Shown piece after piece: positions 25,843 to 37,700 of a stretch of 64,000 nt of DNA (the stretch's first letter is position 1; each line of letters begins with the position of its first letter). Made by a program: the position numbers and the translations under genes. The notes beneath the pieces are model-generated. The model made no database searches, was not told where the DNA came from, and saw nothing but the letters and a program-made list of their open reading frames with translations. Source of the DNA: Nautilus pompilius (taxonomy: Eukaryota > Mollusca > Cephalopoda > Nautilida > Nautilidae); NCBI GenBank assembly GCA_018389105.1, contig JACATO010001525.1, positions 762,501 to 826,500 of the forward strand. The letters run 5' to 3'.

Positions 25843-26142
25843 GGGCAGCTGGTGGTTTAGTGGTTAGCCTTCTGGGCTGCCAAGGTTAAGGGCTCAAAGT
25901 TTGGTTCCCAGCTGGGGTTGGCTTGGCTTGGCTTTGCATGCCTCTCTGGCATGGTTTCTTTTCACTTTTCTTCACCACAAGCCGGCCAGATTGGTTTCCT
26001 CCCACATCTAAAAACAAGGAGTTCTAATAGTGACTTCCCTGCTGAAGTCAGAAGTGCTGGGCCCCTTCTGGTGCAGGATCAAGCTCTCTAGCAAGCAACA
26101 CTATGGTCTCTCTTGTAGAAACTGGTAAAGGGAAAAAAAAAA
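25843..26142 (+). repeat. tRNA-derived SINE, copy G (most complete)
   Basis: The fullest copy of the family, about 290-300 bp. The head reads GGGCAGCTGGTGGTTTAGTG, GTTAGCCTTCTGGGCTGCC and AAGTTTGGTTCCCAGC, with A-box-like and B-box-like parts at tRNA spacing. The body carries TTGGCTTGGCTTGGCTTTG, CTCTGGCATGGTTTC and CACCACAAGCCGGCC. The tail has TCCCACATCTAAAAACAAGG, GAAGTCAGAAGTGCTGGGCC and GTAGAAACTGG before a run of A. SINEs of this design are copied by a partner LINE; no LINE was recognised in the window. Confidence 0.75.
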
Positions 26143-29100
26143 CCCAAATCTACGATCATTGTTCATGGTTCGGTCAGTTTTTGTGGATCCGTTAGATCAT
26201 GAAGCTCATGCGCATCATGAACACGGATAGGGGTCACATCAACAGCCTATTCAGGTTTCAGTTCTTAGTTGTTTCATCTTTCAATCAAGAAACCCTCTAT
26301 TGCTGTTCATTGTGCAGTAGTATTGCCATTCCATTTTTAGCAAGAACTCGCATCTGTTTAGCTGTGGAAGGAATGGCGAGCTTTGAGGATGTCTTGGTAC
26401 AAACCAACGAGAAGGTGCCGACTTATGACCACGTCAGTTTCCAAGAGACATTGAGCTAGGGGCTATCTGTTGTCCCTGGTTTGATTTAAGGTTAGCTAAT
26501 ACAGTTTGTGTTAGATGATGGACTCAAATACTAGGAATGTTCAAATGAATCCAAGCTGGATACAATTACGCCAGTTCTATTCTCATCCAGGTTTTATCTG
26601 AATGTTAGTAGATTAGCTTTGAGTCTTGGGAAAAATAATCTAGTTTTAATGCTGTTAGTTTCAGGTAAGTTGCTTATAGTGTAAGGGTCTCAGATAGTAA
26701 AGGCTAAAAAAGCAAGCTTGGCTTCACATTAGCCGTAGTTACACGTCTGGAATAACTTAAGGTATACTAAACCAAAGCACGTTTAGTTTTCATTACATCA
26801 AGACTGCTATTTAATTTATCGTCTTCATTCACATTTAATGTACAGTCATATCCTTTATGCAAAATTCAGATTTATTTATTATTTTACCTTTTATGTATTA
26901 AGGAATTTAACCCTTATTTTAATTGTTTTATTGAGTTGGAGAGAGATGTATACAATATTTAGAATAAATAGCTTCACATGAAGTATAGGTTATTTCAGTA
27001 TGAACATTTGAAACTGACTTTATTTTCTCATTTTTCAGGATTTCTTATTATAAAAAGGTACTGAAAATAATAAATTTAGATACTATATGTTCATCATGTA
27101 GTCAATGATACGACAAAAGCCAGGTGTTTAGTGATGGGGAAAATCTGCATCAATGTCTACAGTAGAGTGTGCATCTGATGTATGATTCAGGATAAGGTGA
27201 AAGTTGGATTACTTATGCATGATGGTAGGACAGTGCTTGACACTATGGTAACCAGAAGACTCGAGCAAATTGACCATTTCTCTTCATTGTTCTTAAAGTT
27301 TTTTTTTTTAAATGTCGATATATAGTATATACATGGAGCTGCATTCATGACTGGCTATCAAAGAAAGTTTAGTAAAGTTGGTGGTGCTTTTCTCCCTGTA
27401 AAATTTTATTTTAGGATTGTTATTCCACAGATGGTATAGTCTTCTCTAGAACAGATAGAAAAAACTGCTGCAAGACATTTACTGTGATAAGTTACTTAAC
27501 TGTTTATTTGTTTCTTAAAAAAACAACAAATCTTGTGGGTGCGAGTTACAGGAGATAGGAAATCAACCTGACTGCTTAATATAAAAGCAAAATTTGAAAA
27601 TAATAAAGAAAAGCTTGAATTTCTGGAGAACGAAGTTAAAATCGTCAGTTTATTTTTAGATCTTGTATCAACATGGCTGCGCTCTCTCTAGGAGAGACTT
27701 ATAGTCACATCATATGACACTGATTATAGCCTTGTCGATACATCTAATTAGGAATTAACGGTACTGTAATTAGCTTGCTTCTGTAATACCTAGTTTTCCA
27801 TCTACTTTTATTCAATATGTAGATTTGTTCACCAAATTGTCGTGAAGAAAATTTTCATTCCATAGCAAAGCATCAGAAGATTGTTTCTCGGGCAGTTCTC
27901 AGTGATGCAGCATCTCCCAGCTTATTTTAATGGATACAAGGAGGCAGGAAGCCATCATGGCCCCCCAGGGAAGAGAGAAATTGTGTTGATAAATGTTTAA
28001 GTTGACTGAGAATCACTGTTAATTATATTTGCTAGAAATCTGTTTGATTCATTAAAAATTATATTAATAATAAAAAGAAAAACATTTTCTAAAATTAAAC
28101 TGTGCCAAAATCTTACTCAACTTGTAATTATAGCCTCAGGTATCCTTAACTGTAGGTTGCCCCTTCACCACGAAAAAACAAAAAGTGTTTCTCCAACCAC
28201 AACCTGTGATTAAGAATACTTCTGCTGGATCTCCTCTCAAATGTTTAAATTCCAAACTGGATAACATTCATCATATTCCAACATTTAGATTATGCCAAGC
28301 AACTTGTTTAAGAGGAGGCAACTAAAACGATCAAATGATGTAAATTTTTATATTCTAGGTTCTTGAAAGATTTTGAAAACCTGGTTCTGATACTTATTTC
28401 ATTAGCATTTATAATTCACAATTTATTATTTATTATATAAAGGAATATTTTCTGTGCATAATCTTGTTATAAAAATCAATAAACTATTAATTTCTGTATA
28501 TGTAGTACAGAGTAAGTATTGTTGTGCTCATTTTTTGGCATAACTATCCATCGTTTTGCATAATTCATCATCTTAGATTTATATTGTGGATTAAAGCAAT
28601 ATTGGCTTGCATCTTATTAGCTATTTCAGGAATTTATAGGTGATGGATTTAATTTTATGCTGTCACAGGAAACAGTTAATATGCACCAAGAATTCTTTTC
28701 CTGTAATATAATTGTGGCATGCCATGGTACATACCACAGTAACCAACTCTACTAGTAATTGGCCAGTTTGTAAAAACAAAGTTGTATTACCTCTAAGCTG
28801 GTGGTGGCACCATCTTTCAGAAAAATGTTGCACCCTGTTTGGAAGAGGCTATTTGAGCGTGCTGGGGATAATTTACCACGTCTTTGTGCAAAATACTAGC
28901 GGTGTTTGTTTTGCAATCAGAGCTGCACTATCATCCATAAAAGAAATGCCTCTACTACCACTGTTTTTGGTTGCCAGATGACTGAAAGCTTGAAGATTCA
29001 TACTGTGCCAACAGGTGAATTTATGTTATCTCTACATCTTTATGGGCTTTTCATAGGTGCTTCAGCTGGTTTGCAAATTGTTCCCAGATTTTTACTGTGT

Positions 29101-32100
29101 TCAGTGGGGATTTCCTTTTTCTTCTTCACAGTTTGGCTTTGACTCTTCTAGCAGCCAGGACAAAATAGGCCACTGATGTCCCAGGGAGATAACCCCTCTC
29201 TCATAGGACTCTGTTATCAGTAGTAGCCTGATGACTATTGTGAGCATCTTTTGCCTTGGTTTTGCTGGATAAGCTCAGTACCCATAGTGACATCTGACTT
29301 CTAGATGCTCACAAACAGGATGATATTGTTTTTTTTTATGGTAAACCATTCATTTTATTGGATATTACTTGCTGACTTCATCCACTTCGTGACTTCCAAA
29401 TGCATTTAATAAACCCTTGGGCCATGGAAATCTGTTGTTGGTGCCACAAGCACCCGCATGCTGAGGTCGTCTCATCTCACTTCTATCCAGAAACTCTATT
29501 GTGGGTGGGGGGGTATCTATATAATTCTGATACAACTCTTCATCTCAAAAAGAATGGTTATATTTCTGTTTAATGTACAAAAAATTAAGCAAATACATTT
29601 CTATCTGGAAATTTGACGAATAAATTGAAATCATGCAGTTGATTATGCAAATGTAATTAATAATCACAAAAAATTAAGTTGTTCTTCACTGTGATATGAC
29701 TAATGCGGAAATGTCAGTCTTAATTGAAGGCTAAAGAAGACCTGGAGCTTTCTAGCATCAGCATCTTCATGCTAACCTTTTTTTTTTTTTTTTAAAAATT
29801 AAAAATTATTTGCGTCTTTTTTGCATGTTCTCCAAAATCCAATAAATCACAGTTCTCGGCTAAATTGCATTTGATAAATGGGTTTTTTTCTTCTGCGTTC
29901 AAAATCTGGTGGCGTATAAATTAAAATAAAAACCCTAACCCTGTGGACCACGTTAAATTATTTTTGAAGACCTGCTAATTCTTAAAATCTTTCAATCATA
30001 TGAATGCAATTTTAAATGGAGCAGGTTTACAGAGTGAAGTAAAGGGATGGAGCTTGAAGCTTGGCTGCAGAAATGAAGAAGTTCAACGCCAAGTAGGCAT
30101 GGACTCAGAAGCACAACTACAGATCTACAAAAATGTACGTTTTCAGGGAAAACAATCAATTAGTTCATTCCTAACTCAGGTTATTTCTCTTCACCGAAGT
30201 AGAGTAAAATTAAAAGGGAGAAAAATTATTAACGCTTCCATGAAAACTGTTCAGTATTGTGATGACTTCCATATCCATAAAGAATGGAATTAAGATGAGG
30301 TTGAGCTTCGGTTCTTGATGACTGTTATTTCAAAAACATCTTCTGAATATATAGAAAATTGCCAAATAATTTGTCCTTTATTTTTCAGGTTATAAATTGG
30401 AGTTTTGTTTTCCTAACATTTTTAATTGTTTATAGTCTATTCAGTAAATCCACGCAGTGTTATATATTAGCTGAAGCCGTGGCTTGAGATTCCGTATTAG
30501 CTGGTTAAAAACTGTCCTTAATATGAGTCAGTCACTAGTTTATTTTTGTTTTCTTGCCATAAGTACTCCGCTTTATTATGGTAGTTGTTGTTGCTCTGGC
30601 CTCTTAATTCCTTCCAACATAATTTAGCTAACATTGTGCAGTGTGCGGCTTTTAGTCGTGGCTTTCATTAAAACCGCCACGTCTGGTTATTATCTTCCGG
30701 CAGCGCGTTTAGTTTTTATTTTTGTTTTTTAATAAAATAAATTAAAAAAAAAACCAACATCAAACATTTAAATTGATTAATAACCAGAATAAAAAGAAGG
30801 AAGAGGAAAAGAATCAGAATTATACTGCTGTTGCTTTTTTTTTAGTGGAATCAAATAAAACTAAATACGTCCACGTTAATCATCTCCAGATGACTGAAAG
30901 AAAGGTACATTGTCCTTTTATGGGGTGGAAATGAGCAACAGTAATTGTTGTTGTTTAGCATTCCATGGCTTTGAAATGCAACATGGCAATATTTAGATGG
31001 ATCAGCCATGAGCCAACATTGTGTGATTAGGATAGATGACCAATAATAACAATCAAAATCACCAGGAAAACCAATACTCCATCATTTAAATGTTTCTTTC
31101 TCTGTACTCTCTTTTTATTTTACATTACATTGTGTTACTAGTGCTTATCTGTCTTGTCTGCAGTTTAGGCCTGAGTATTGTATTCTTAGATTGGCGGGTC
31201 CAGAGCTTTGGGAAACATTTTTTTGACGTTGCATTTATTATCACTATAACCTTTTCTTTCCTTCAGTTTTAGAGTGTGTAAATATCTTTTGTCATCATCA
31301 TCATCAACAACATAATATATTGACTTTTGATGCTGTAATTTTTAAATACAGTTTAGATATTGAATAAATAAATCACTAGTGAAAGATAGCTCTTGAATGT
31401 GTATGAATTCATCATATTTCTAATTTTTCTTTGTATGATAAATCCATATCAGTAATAGCAGCATACGGCAAGGTGTGCAGCATCTTGTAGCATTGAAAAT
31501 CCTTTGGGTGGCTGCTGAAATATGATGATATAGCTTGTGTAATAATGGATAAAAATGCAAAAGGTTAAAGTATTTATTTTCATAATCCAGAGATACCTGC
31601 TGTTATTGCTAGAAATTATAGATCATGTAAACTGTAAATTATCCAATTTTGTTCTGTTATAAAAAGTACGTTCAAGTGAAACCTGCAGAATATGATTACT
31701 GAAAATCTGCTTTCGGTTGGGCTTCGTTTGAACACTCAAGAACTTTGAATGTGTATATGCAAAAATGCAGATTCTTAATAATTTGGCTTGGAAAATAAGA
31801 TGAAAGTAGTTTAATAAGGTTGGTGAGGTGGGCTACCTTTACAGTATAGACAAATATTTGTGTATGTGTGTGTACTGCTTGCTCAAGGATACATAGAGTA
31901 CTTTTACTATCTTTAGAATTTATTACAGATAATTAAAAATAAGTACATATTTCTCCTCCAGACAAAATGTTCTGCCAAAAATGTCTTTCTCTTTTATCTA
32001 GCAAAGGGAAAGAGAAGTTATATCAGACTTTAGTTATACTGGACTTTGGTTTTATTATATATAAGTGGTAATGATTGATTTTTTTCCATGAAGGGTATTA

Positions 32101-34560
32101 CAGCTGACACCATAAAGACAGAAAAATCTAATCTCCAGAAATAGTGGGTTGGTTTTACATGAAACATCATCAACCAGAATCAAAGTGGAGAATGTTTTTT
32201 TTCAAAATAAGATGACTTTCCAGGTGTATTTACAATTAGCTATCATTTTTGTGCTAGGAATTCTTTGATTAAATGACAGTTAAATGAAAGAAGGAATATA
32301 TTATTTCAAAATGCTAAAATTATTGTCCAAATGAAAATAGAAGGAAAGGAGGGCTGCTGGAGAATTACTTAAAGAACATAAGGGGCTTTTTCCTTTTCCA
32401 TTCCATTTCTCAAACTCTGCTCTCTCTCTCTCTCAATCTTGTCAAAAAAATATCCTGCTCTGAAAACATTTAATAAAATGTTTTGCTTATTCATTGATTT
32501 GCTCACCAAATGTAATGATACTTTGGTAAAACATTCGCTGCATTTGCTGAAGTGTTATTTATTGTTTTCTTTCATTTTATCTGCTATCCTAAATAATTTT
32601 CATCACTCTCCCCCCAAAATTGATAAGACCAAACTCTCCTTTGGACTTTCTTCATCTCTCAAAAGCAACTTGCTGTGTCCATCCCAGAAGAACCCACCTG
32701 CTAACATGGAAGATGTCTTATCTTACAATAGCTATCGTTGTCAGCACGCTGCCCGAAGAGTGATATGAAGGCAAACTGCTTGGGAAAAGATCTGTATTAC
32801 ACAAAACTTTTTAAGAAATCCTCGGAGATTTGTAGAAATACATCACCAACAGAAGCTGTCAGGCTGAATAAGAAACTCTTACTAGATTCCTCTACAGCAT
32901 TTCCACGGGGAAGACCTGTCTCCAGTTAATTATTTTATAAAAAACAACATGTTTAACTCTACTGTTTCTTGACGCTGTAACTTTTCGCAGAAATCGTTAA
33001 CGGCGACTGACCAAAGTAAGATGGATGTTCTCAGTATAAAGCTCCAATATATTTAAATCTCAATATCTGGTCGGATTATTAACAGTTTTTTTTATTTAAT
33101 TTTTTGGAACAGAAGTTTCTGTAAGAATGACAGCATACATCTAACTTCCTAACAAACAAATAAGGTATCCGTTATTTATAAATTATTTCTGAACTTAATG
33201 GGGCTTTTCTGAGATGAAATATTGCATACAGACTTTCAGTTATCATTTAGCACGCTGGATGGACCAGTATTGTTTTTTTTTTTATTTAAGTTTTTATAGT
33301 TTAATTTTAGCGCATATATTTCCTAGTGCAAAGTATATAGGATTAACCCTCCCCCAGCTAAACAGGTACACAAGAAATTGAAAGTATAAAAAATCTATTT
33401 AGGTACAGAAACCTAAATTTTAAAAAAGGATTTTCTGTTTGTTTTTTGTTTTGTTTTTTTAACCAAACCGAGGAAATTAGTTGAATAACATTGGAACAGT
33501 AGAATTTTGATCCAGCCTATCCCTGCTGAAGAGTTTTCTCGTGTTTGCGGTAAATCATCGATTTTCATCAGGGGTTGTTCGTGTTCAGTGTGTGTTCCTT
33601 CCCATGACCTGTAGTGACCACGTTCATGGTTGGTTTTCCCTGACTGACAGCTTTTAATCTTCTTCTGGGTTTGCAACAGGGAAAAAAAAAAAAACAACAA
33701 CAACAACAATAACAAACTGACAATAATGTCTGCTGCAGATCAGCGGAACAAATTTGGCATTTGCAAATGAAATGCTGACAGGAAGCAATCACCAACGAAT
33801 AGCTTTGATAGGTTTTCCCATAAATTCCTTTAAATAGATGGATTTTCTGTAGATAACGAAGCATCAATAACGTTTTGTTCCTATCTTCATACACGTGAAC
33901 AGCATCTATGTGTAATGTAAGAATCTTTAATATACAGTCTGCCAGACCTCAGTAAGGTTAGCAATGTGTCATCGCAGGTTTTCTCTCCCTTTCCCCATCT
34001 TTTCTCATACTTTTATGCATTCTTCTGAATTGTAATTCAAGTGAGTAATAACAATGACACTTAACATCTTCTCCCAGCTGAAACTTCATTTCCTTAAAGT
34101 AATGAATACTTACAAACATTTATATTTACCTCTTCAAGCCAATTTGCCACTTAAAACTCCAGCATAAAAGCTTAACTGCTGATCTTCTTCTTCTTCCATT
34201 CCTTTTAGGAAAAATACAATTGGTTACTAAACTAGAAGGCTGGCTCTACCATAGCTGCAGGGCCTGTTAATCATTGAAATTATTGTAATGCACAAGAGCC
34301 CATCCCTTTTATAGATATACTGAAAGCTGTGTTTAAAAGTCACGTTGGCATTCAATCTGAGCAAAGTGTAGCTCAGCCCCCAAGCTGTCAGTCATTGATT
34401 AGTATAATTCATGTAGGAGGCTAATGGCCTACCCAGTGTTTGAAGTATAACAGCAGCTGTCAACAGGAACTCATATAGTGACTTGAGAGAGGTGTGTGTG
34501 TGTAGATGTCTATATTATATATATATATAGACATACCGCATGTCAGGGTTTGTCCACTGG
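26143..34560. other. Gene-free region upstream of the RGS gene
   Basis: No gene or classified repeat was recognised over about 8.4 kb. Open frames at 30,000-30,293 (97 codons) and 32,439-32,929 (two overlapping frames) show no family resemblance. The segment 30,460-30,700 is locally richer in CpG than its surroundings (CCGCCACGTC, GGCAGCGCG). As this is the 5' flank of a signalling gene it may hold enhancers, but nothing in the sequence proves that. T- or A-runs lie at 29,779-29,793 and 33,271-33,281. Confidence 0.35.
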
Positions 34561-34568
34561 GTGCCGTT

Positions 34569-34617
34569 TGACGTAAGCTCCTGCCTGTTTTTTTCCAAAT
34601 CCTTTGTGGTATAAAAA
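34569..34617 (+). promoter_or_regulatory. Candidate RGS promoter: CRE-like site and TATA box
   Basis: TGACGTAA at 34,569-34,576 is one step from the cAMP-response half-palindrome used by CREB/ATF factors. TATAAAAA at 34,610-34,617 is a good TATA box, 34 bp beyond it. A start of transcription about 30 bp downstream (near 34,640) would give a 5'UTR of about 120 nt before the ATG at 34,761. This is inference from position and motifs. Confidence 0.4.
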
Positions 34618-34760
34618 ATCCGGAACTATACAAGTGTGATTTAGTCTGGCTTGACTTCACTACTGTTCACAGCTCTGTCTGAGGGAGAACAGGTGAAGTT
34701 TTGACAACGCTTTCCCCGTTTACCTGGACTTAACACCGATTACGGCAACTAACATTGAAT

Positions 34761-34784
34761 ATGATGTTGCTCCATAGATACCAG
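34761..34784 (+). CDS. RGS gene exon 1 (coding part)
   Basis: Encodes MMLLHRYQ and ends in phase 0 at CAG followed by the strong donor GTAAGT. An in-frame TAA at 34,731 shows that the frame does not extend upstream, so either of the first two ATG codons is the start. Because the exon is so short, its identity rests on position, phase and donor quality. Confidence 0.6.
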
Positions 34785-37700
34785 GTAAGTGGTTCTCTTA
34801 TCTATAGTTCCATCCAGAAAGACAAAACTGAGGAAGGTTGGAAAGAGAGAAGGAAGAATAATTGTGTGCGTACATATAGTTTTTATATATATTGACTATG
34901 AATAATGGTATGTTGATTCACTTCATTACAAATCACACAACCGTCTCAAATGGATAGAAAAAAAGTAATGTGTGAGGAAATGTTGAGAAAGAAAACAAAA
35001 TATACGTAAAATAATAATAATATAATATTTGGAGAAAAATTGTTTTAAAACTAGGAATGTAAAATATATGTAATGGTAAATGCTCATTTTTCATAAAGTG
35101 GATCAATATGTTAAACTTTTAATCCTTTTTACCATAGAAGCTTGTGTCTGCGTTTCACAGAGTAGCTTGAACTTATCTCGATTTGTTTATTATTATTAAG
35201 ATCTGTATAATTACCATAGAAGCTTGTGGAGTTCACTTTAATAAGCAAATATGATTTATTCATTATTTCCAGCAAGGAACTCTAGTAAAAGTAGATGGGA
35301 AAAGGGAATGCAATTAATACTTATTACACAATTAGCAAGAGTGAGTTATTAAATAATATGTTTAGGAGAAAAGCTTTAGGCTTGACTGGATTAGGAGCAA
35401 GTGGATAGAACAAGAGGTTCATCACATCATATGGTATATAAGAAGGGTTTGGAAGCACCAAGCAGCAGTATCTGAGTGCATTATCAGTGCTCCATCACGG
35501 GCCCCTCATCTGGGGATCTCTTTGCTTTCCCAGCCAATCAAGTTGAACTTGAGCAAACATTGGGAAAAAGAGAGAGGTTATCTGCACATACCTTAAATTA
35601 AAACACATAATCCCCTTTTTTTTCCAGGGTTTTTTTTTTTTTTATTTATATTTTTTTATCTCCAACAATAATTTAAAACAAAAAAATATTTAGAAAGTCG
35701 TTTTTATTGCTTTTCAGGAGATAGTTTGTGTAATGGAGCTACGTGATGCTAATAGAAAATGCATGTAGCCCAGAAGAATTGTTTTAATTAGCAAAGATGC
35801 AGAATTTCAAAACTTTAAACAATTTTTTAAAATGGAAGATTGCATTAATCGCCTTCGCTTCCTCTCTCCACCTGGCGACCAAAACTACTGTAAATTTTTG
35901 GAAAATATTAATAGAATTATTATAGTATACTAACAATACGATGGTTCTTAGTTTCTTCTGCATAAAATTATTTTAAATTAAATGTCTGCCTGGCTGTTAA
36001 AGGTTTTTAGACAGGCAGCTGTTTCATTCTGTGCATATTTGAGCGGTATAAGGCTGTGTCTGAAACACGTTTACCTACATCAGACCAAAGCAAAAAGTAT
36101 ATGTCAGCTTTTCTCGTGTGATCAGTCAGTTGGAAACAGCAACACGTACGGAACGGTTCTTTTTTTTATTCTTTTCAGCTAGAAATTGGACCATCAGTCA
36201 CGATTTGATATAAGCGTGTAACTCTCGCTTCCTATCGCGCCACTGTTTCTGGATGTAAACTGTTCCCAAGGCTTATCACCCGCTGGGTTTTATGGCGAAA
36301 ATCTGCCTCTGTATCAGGCTCTTCTGCGGCCTCTGCACGTGATACAAAAATAGGTCCTGACGTGGTGAGGGAAGAAAACCCAATGTGCGCTCGCTGTTCC
36401 GGATCGTTGCTATCCAGTGGCATTCACATAAGACTGACAGAAATAATTATTACTATGACAGTTCTATTGATGTGAATGAGTGTCAGTTTATGCTAATAAT
36501 AGGGTGCTAACTAATGACGATCATATTGAAACAAGGTTATAATTGCAATTACTACTCTGTATTAAGAAAAACCTTAGAAAAATGATGGAAGTTTTAAAAT
36601 TGAATACCAGCAATGATTGAAATACCACAGTTTTTTCCTTTGCTTTTAAAACTCAGGCTATCTGTTAGAAATTAAAAAAAACAACAATAATATAGGAAAA
36701 CTTTAGATTGCTTCCCTGCAGATGTGACTATGCACACAATTCACTTTTTAAAACTAGTTTATTAAATTTTACAACATTTTAAAAATTTAGTAAACTATGT
36801 ATTATGTAAAAAAAGCTGTGGGATTATTGCTTTTCACATGTTTGTGGTTGGGTTAATAGGGATAGATTTTAAGGAATCTAGTATTTCGAACTAAATCAAC
36901 TTGCTGCTATAAAATATTGGGAAATAGATTGTATTTAATTTAATTAAATTTTAAATATTTAGAAATATATTTTAAATTTTTTTAGGGTGTGCATTTAGAA
37001 GACTCATCATCAGGATCCAAACCCTGGGATGAGGAGGACATCAATGACTTCATAATAAAACAGTTGTCCAATCCAAACTCTATGTCACCAAGTCGCTGTT
37101 GTCTCATCTTCATCAAGCAAGAAATTACAGGGAGAAACTACTACAACAACAACAACAACAACAACAACATCCTCCTACGAGAAAATCATCACTCAGGATT
37201 TTAAAGACCAGTGCAGAGTAGAGTCCGATAAAAATGGTGAATGCAAACAGAAATCCAGCTCTTCAACCTGTTCGTCATGCCAGAAGAACAGAAAAGTCAA
37301 ACCGCAGTCTGACAAGTCAAAGTCATCCTCAGACGACGAAGCCCTAGAGGTTTCTGTGGAGTCGTCCTGCGATGTGGATTCTGATGAGATTCAAGAGGTA
37401 TTGCTGAGATCTTCGTGTGGCAAAAACAAAAACCACAGTGTTCATTTCACAGCAGATTCTGGCTCAGACGATGGTGATTCCAAGACTCTGGTTCATCTAC
37501 TGGAAAGCACCGATGGACCAAAGAAAGACCAGCGGAAAAGAATCTTTCGAAAGATCATACCTCGGCCGCTTCGGAGGAGTCACAGCGCTGGCAACGCCAA
37601 GGATATCTCCACACACGAGAACCTGAGTGAAGAAGCCAGTGGCGTTGCAGAGGTACAAGTGGTGAGTAGCTTCGCTGTTACCACCGCTTGGCAAGCGGGT

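Noticed and set aside
28712-29142. Overlapping plus frames rich in hydrophobic residues
   Set aside because: Two frames are open together, with no homology and no splice signals; likely chance.
32439-32929. Two adjacent plus frames as an upstream RGS exon
   Set aside because: No donor follows the frame end (CTCCAG then TTAATT) and the peptides do not resemble RGS N-termini.
37092-37117. A mini-intron to repair the RGS frame
   Set aside because: A GT...AG pair exists, but the interval of about 25 bp is too short for any normal intron.
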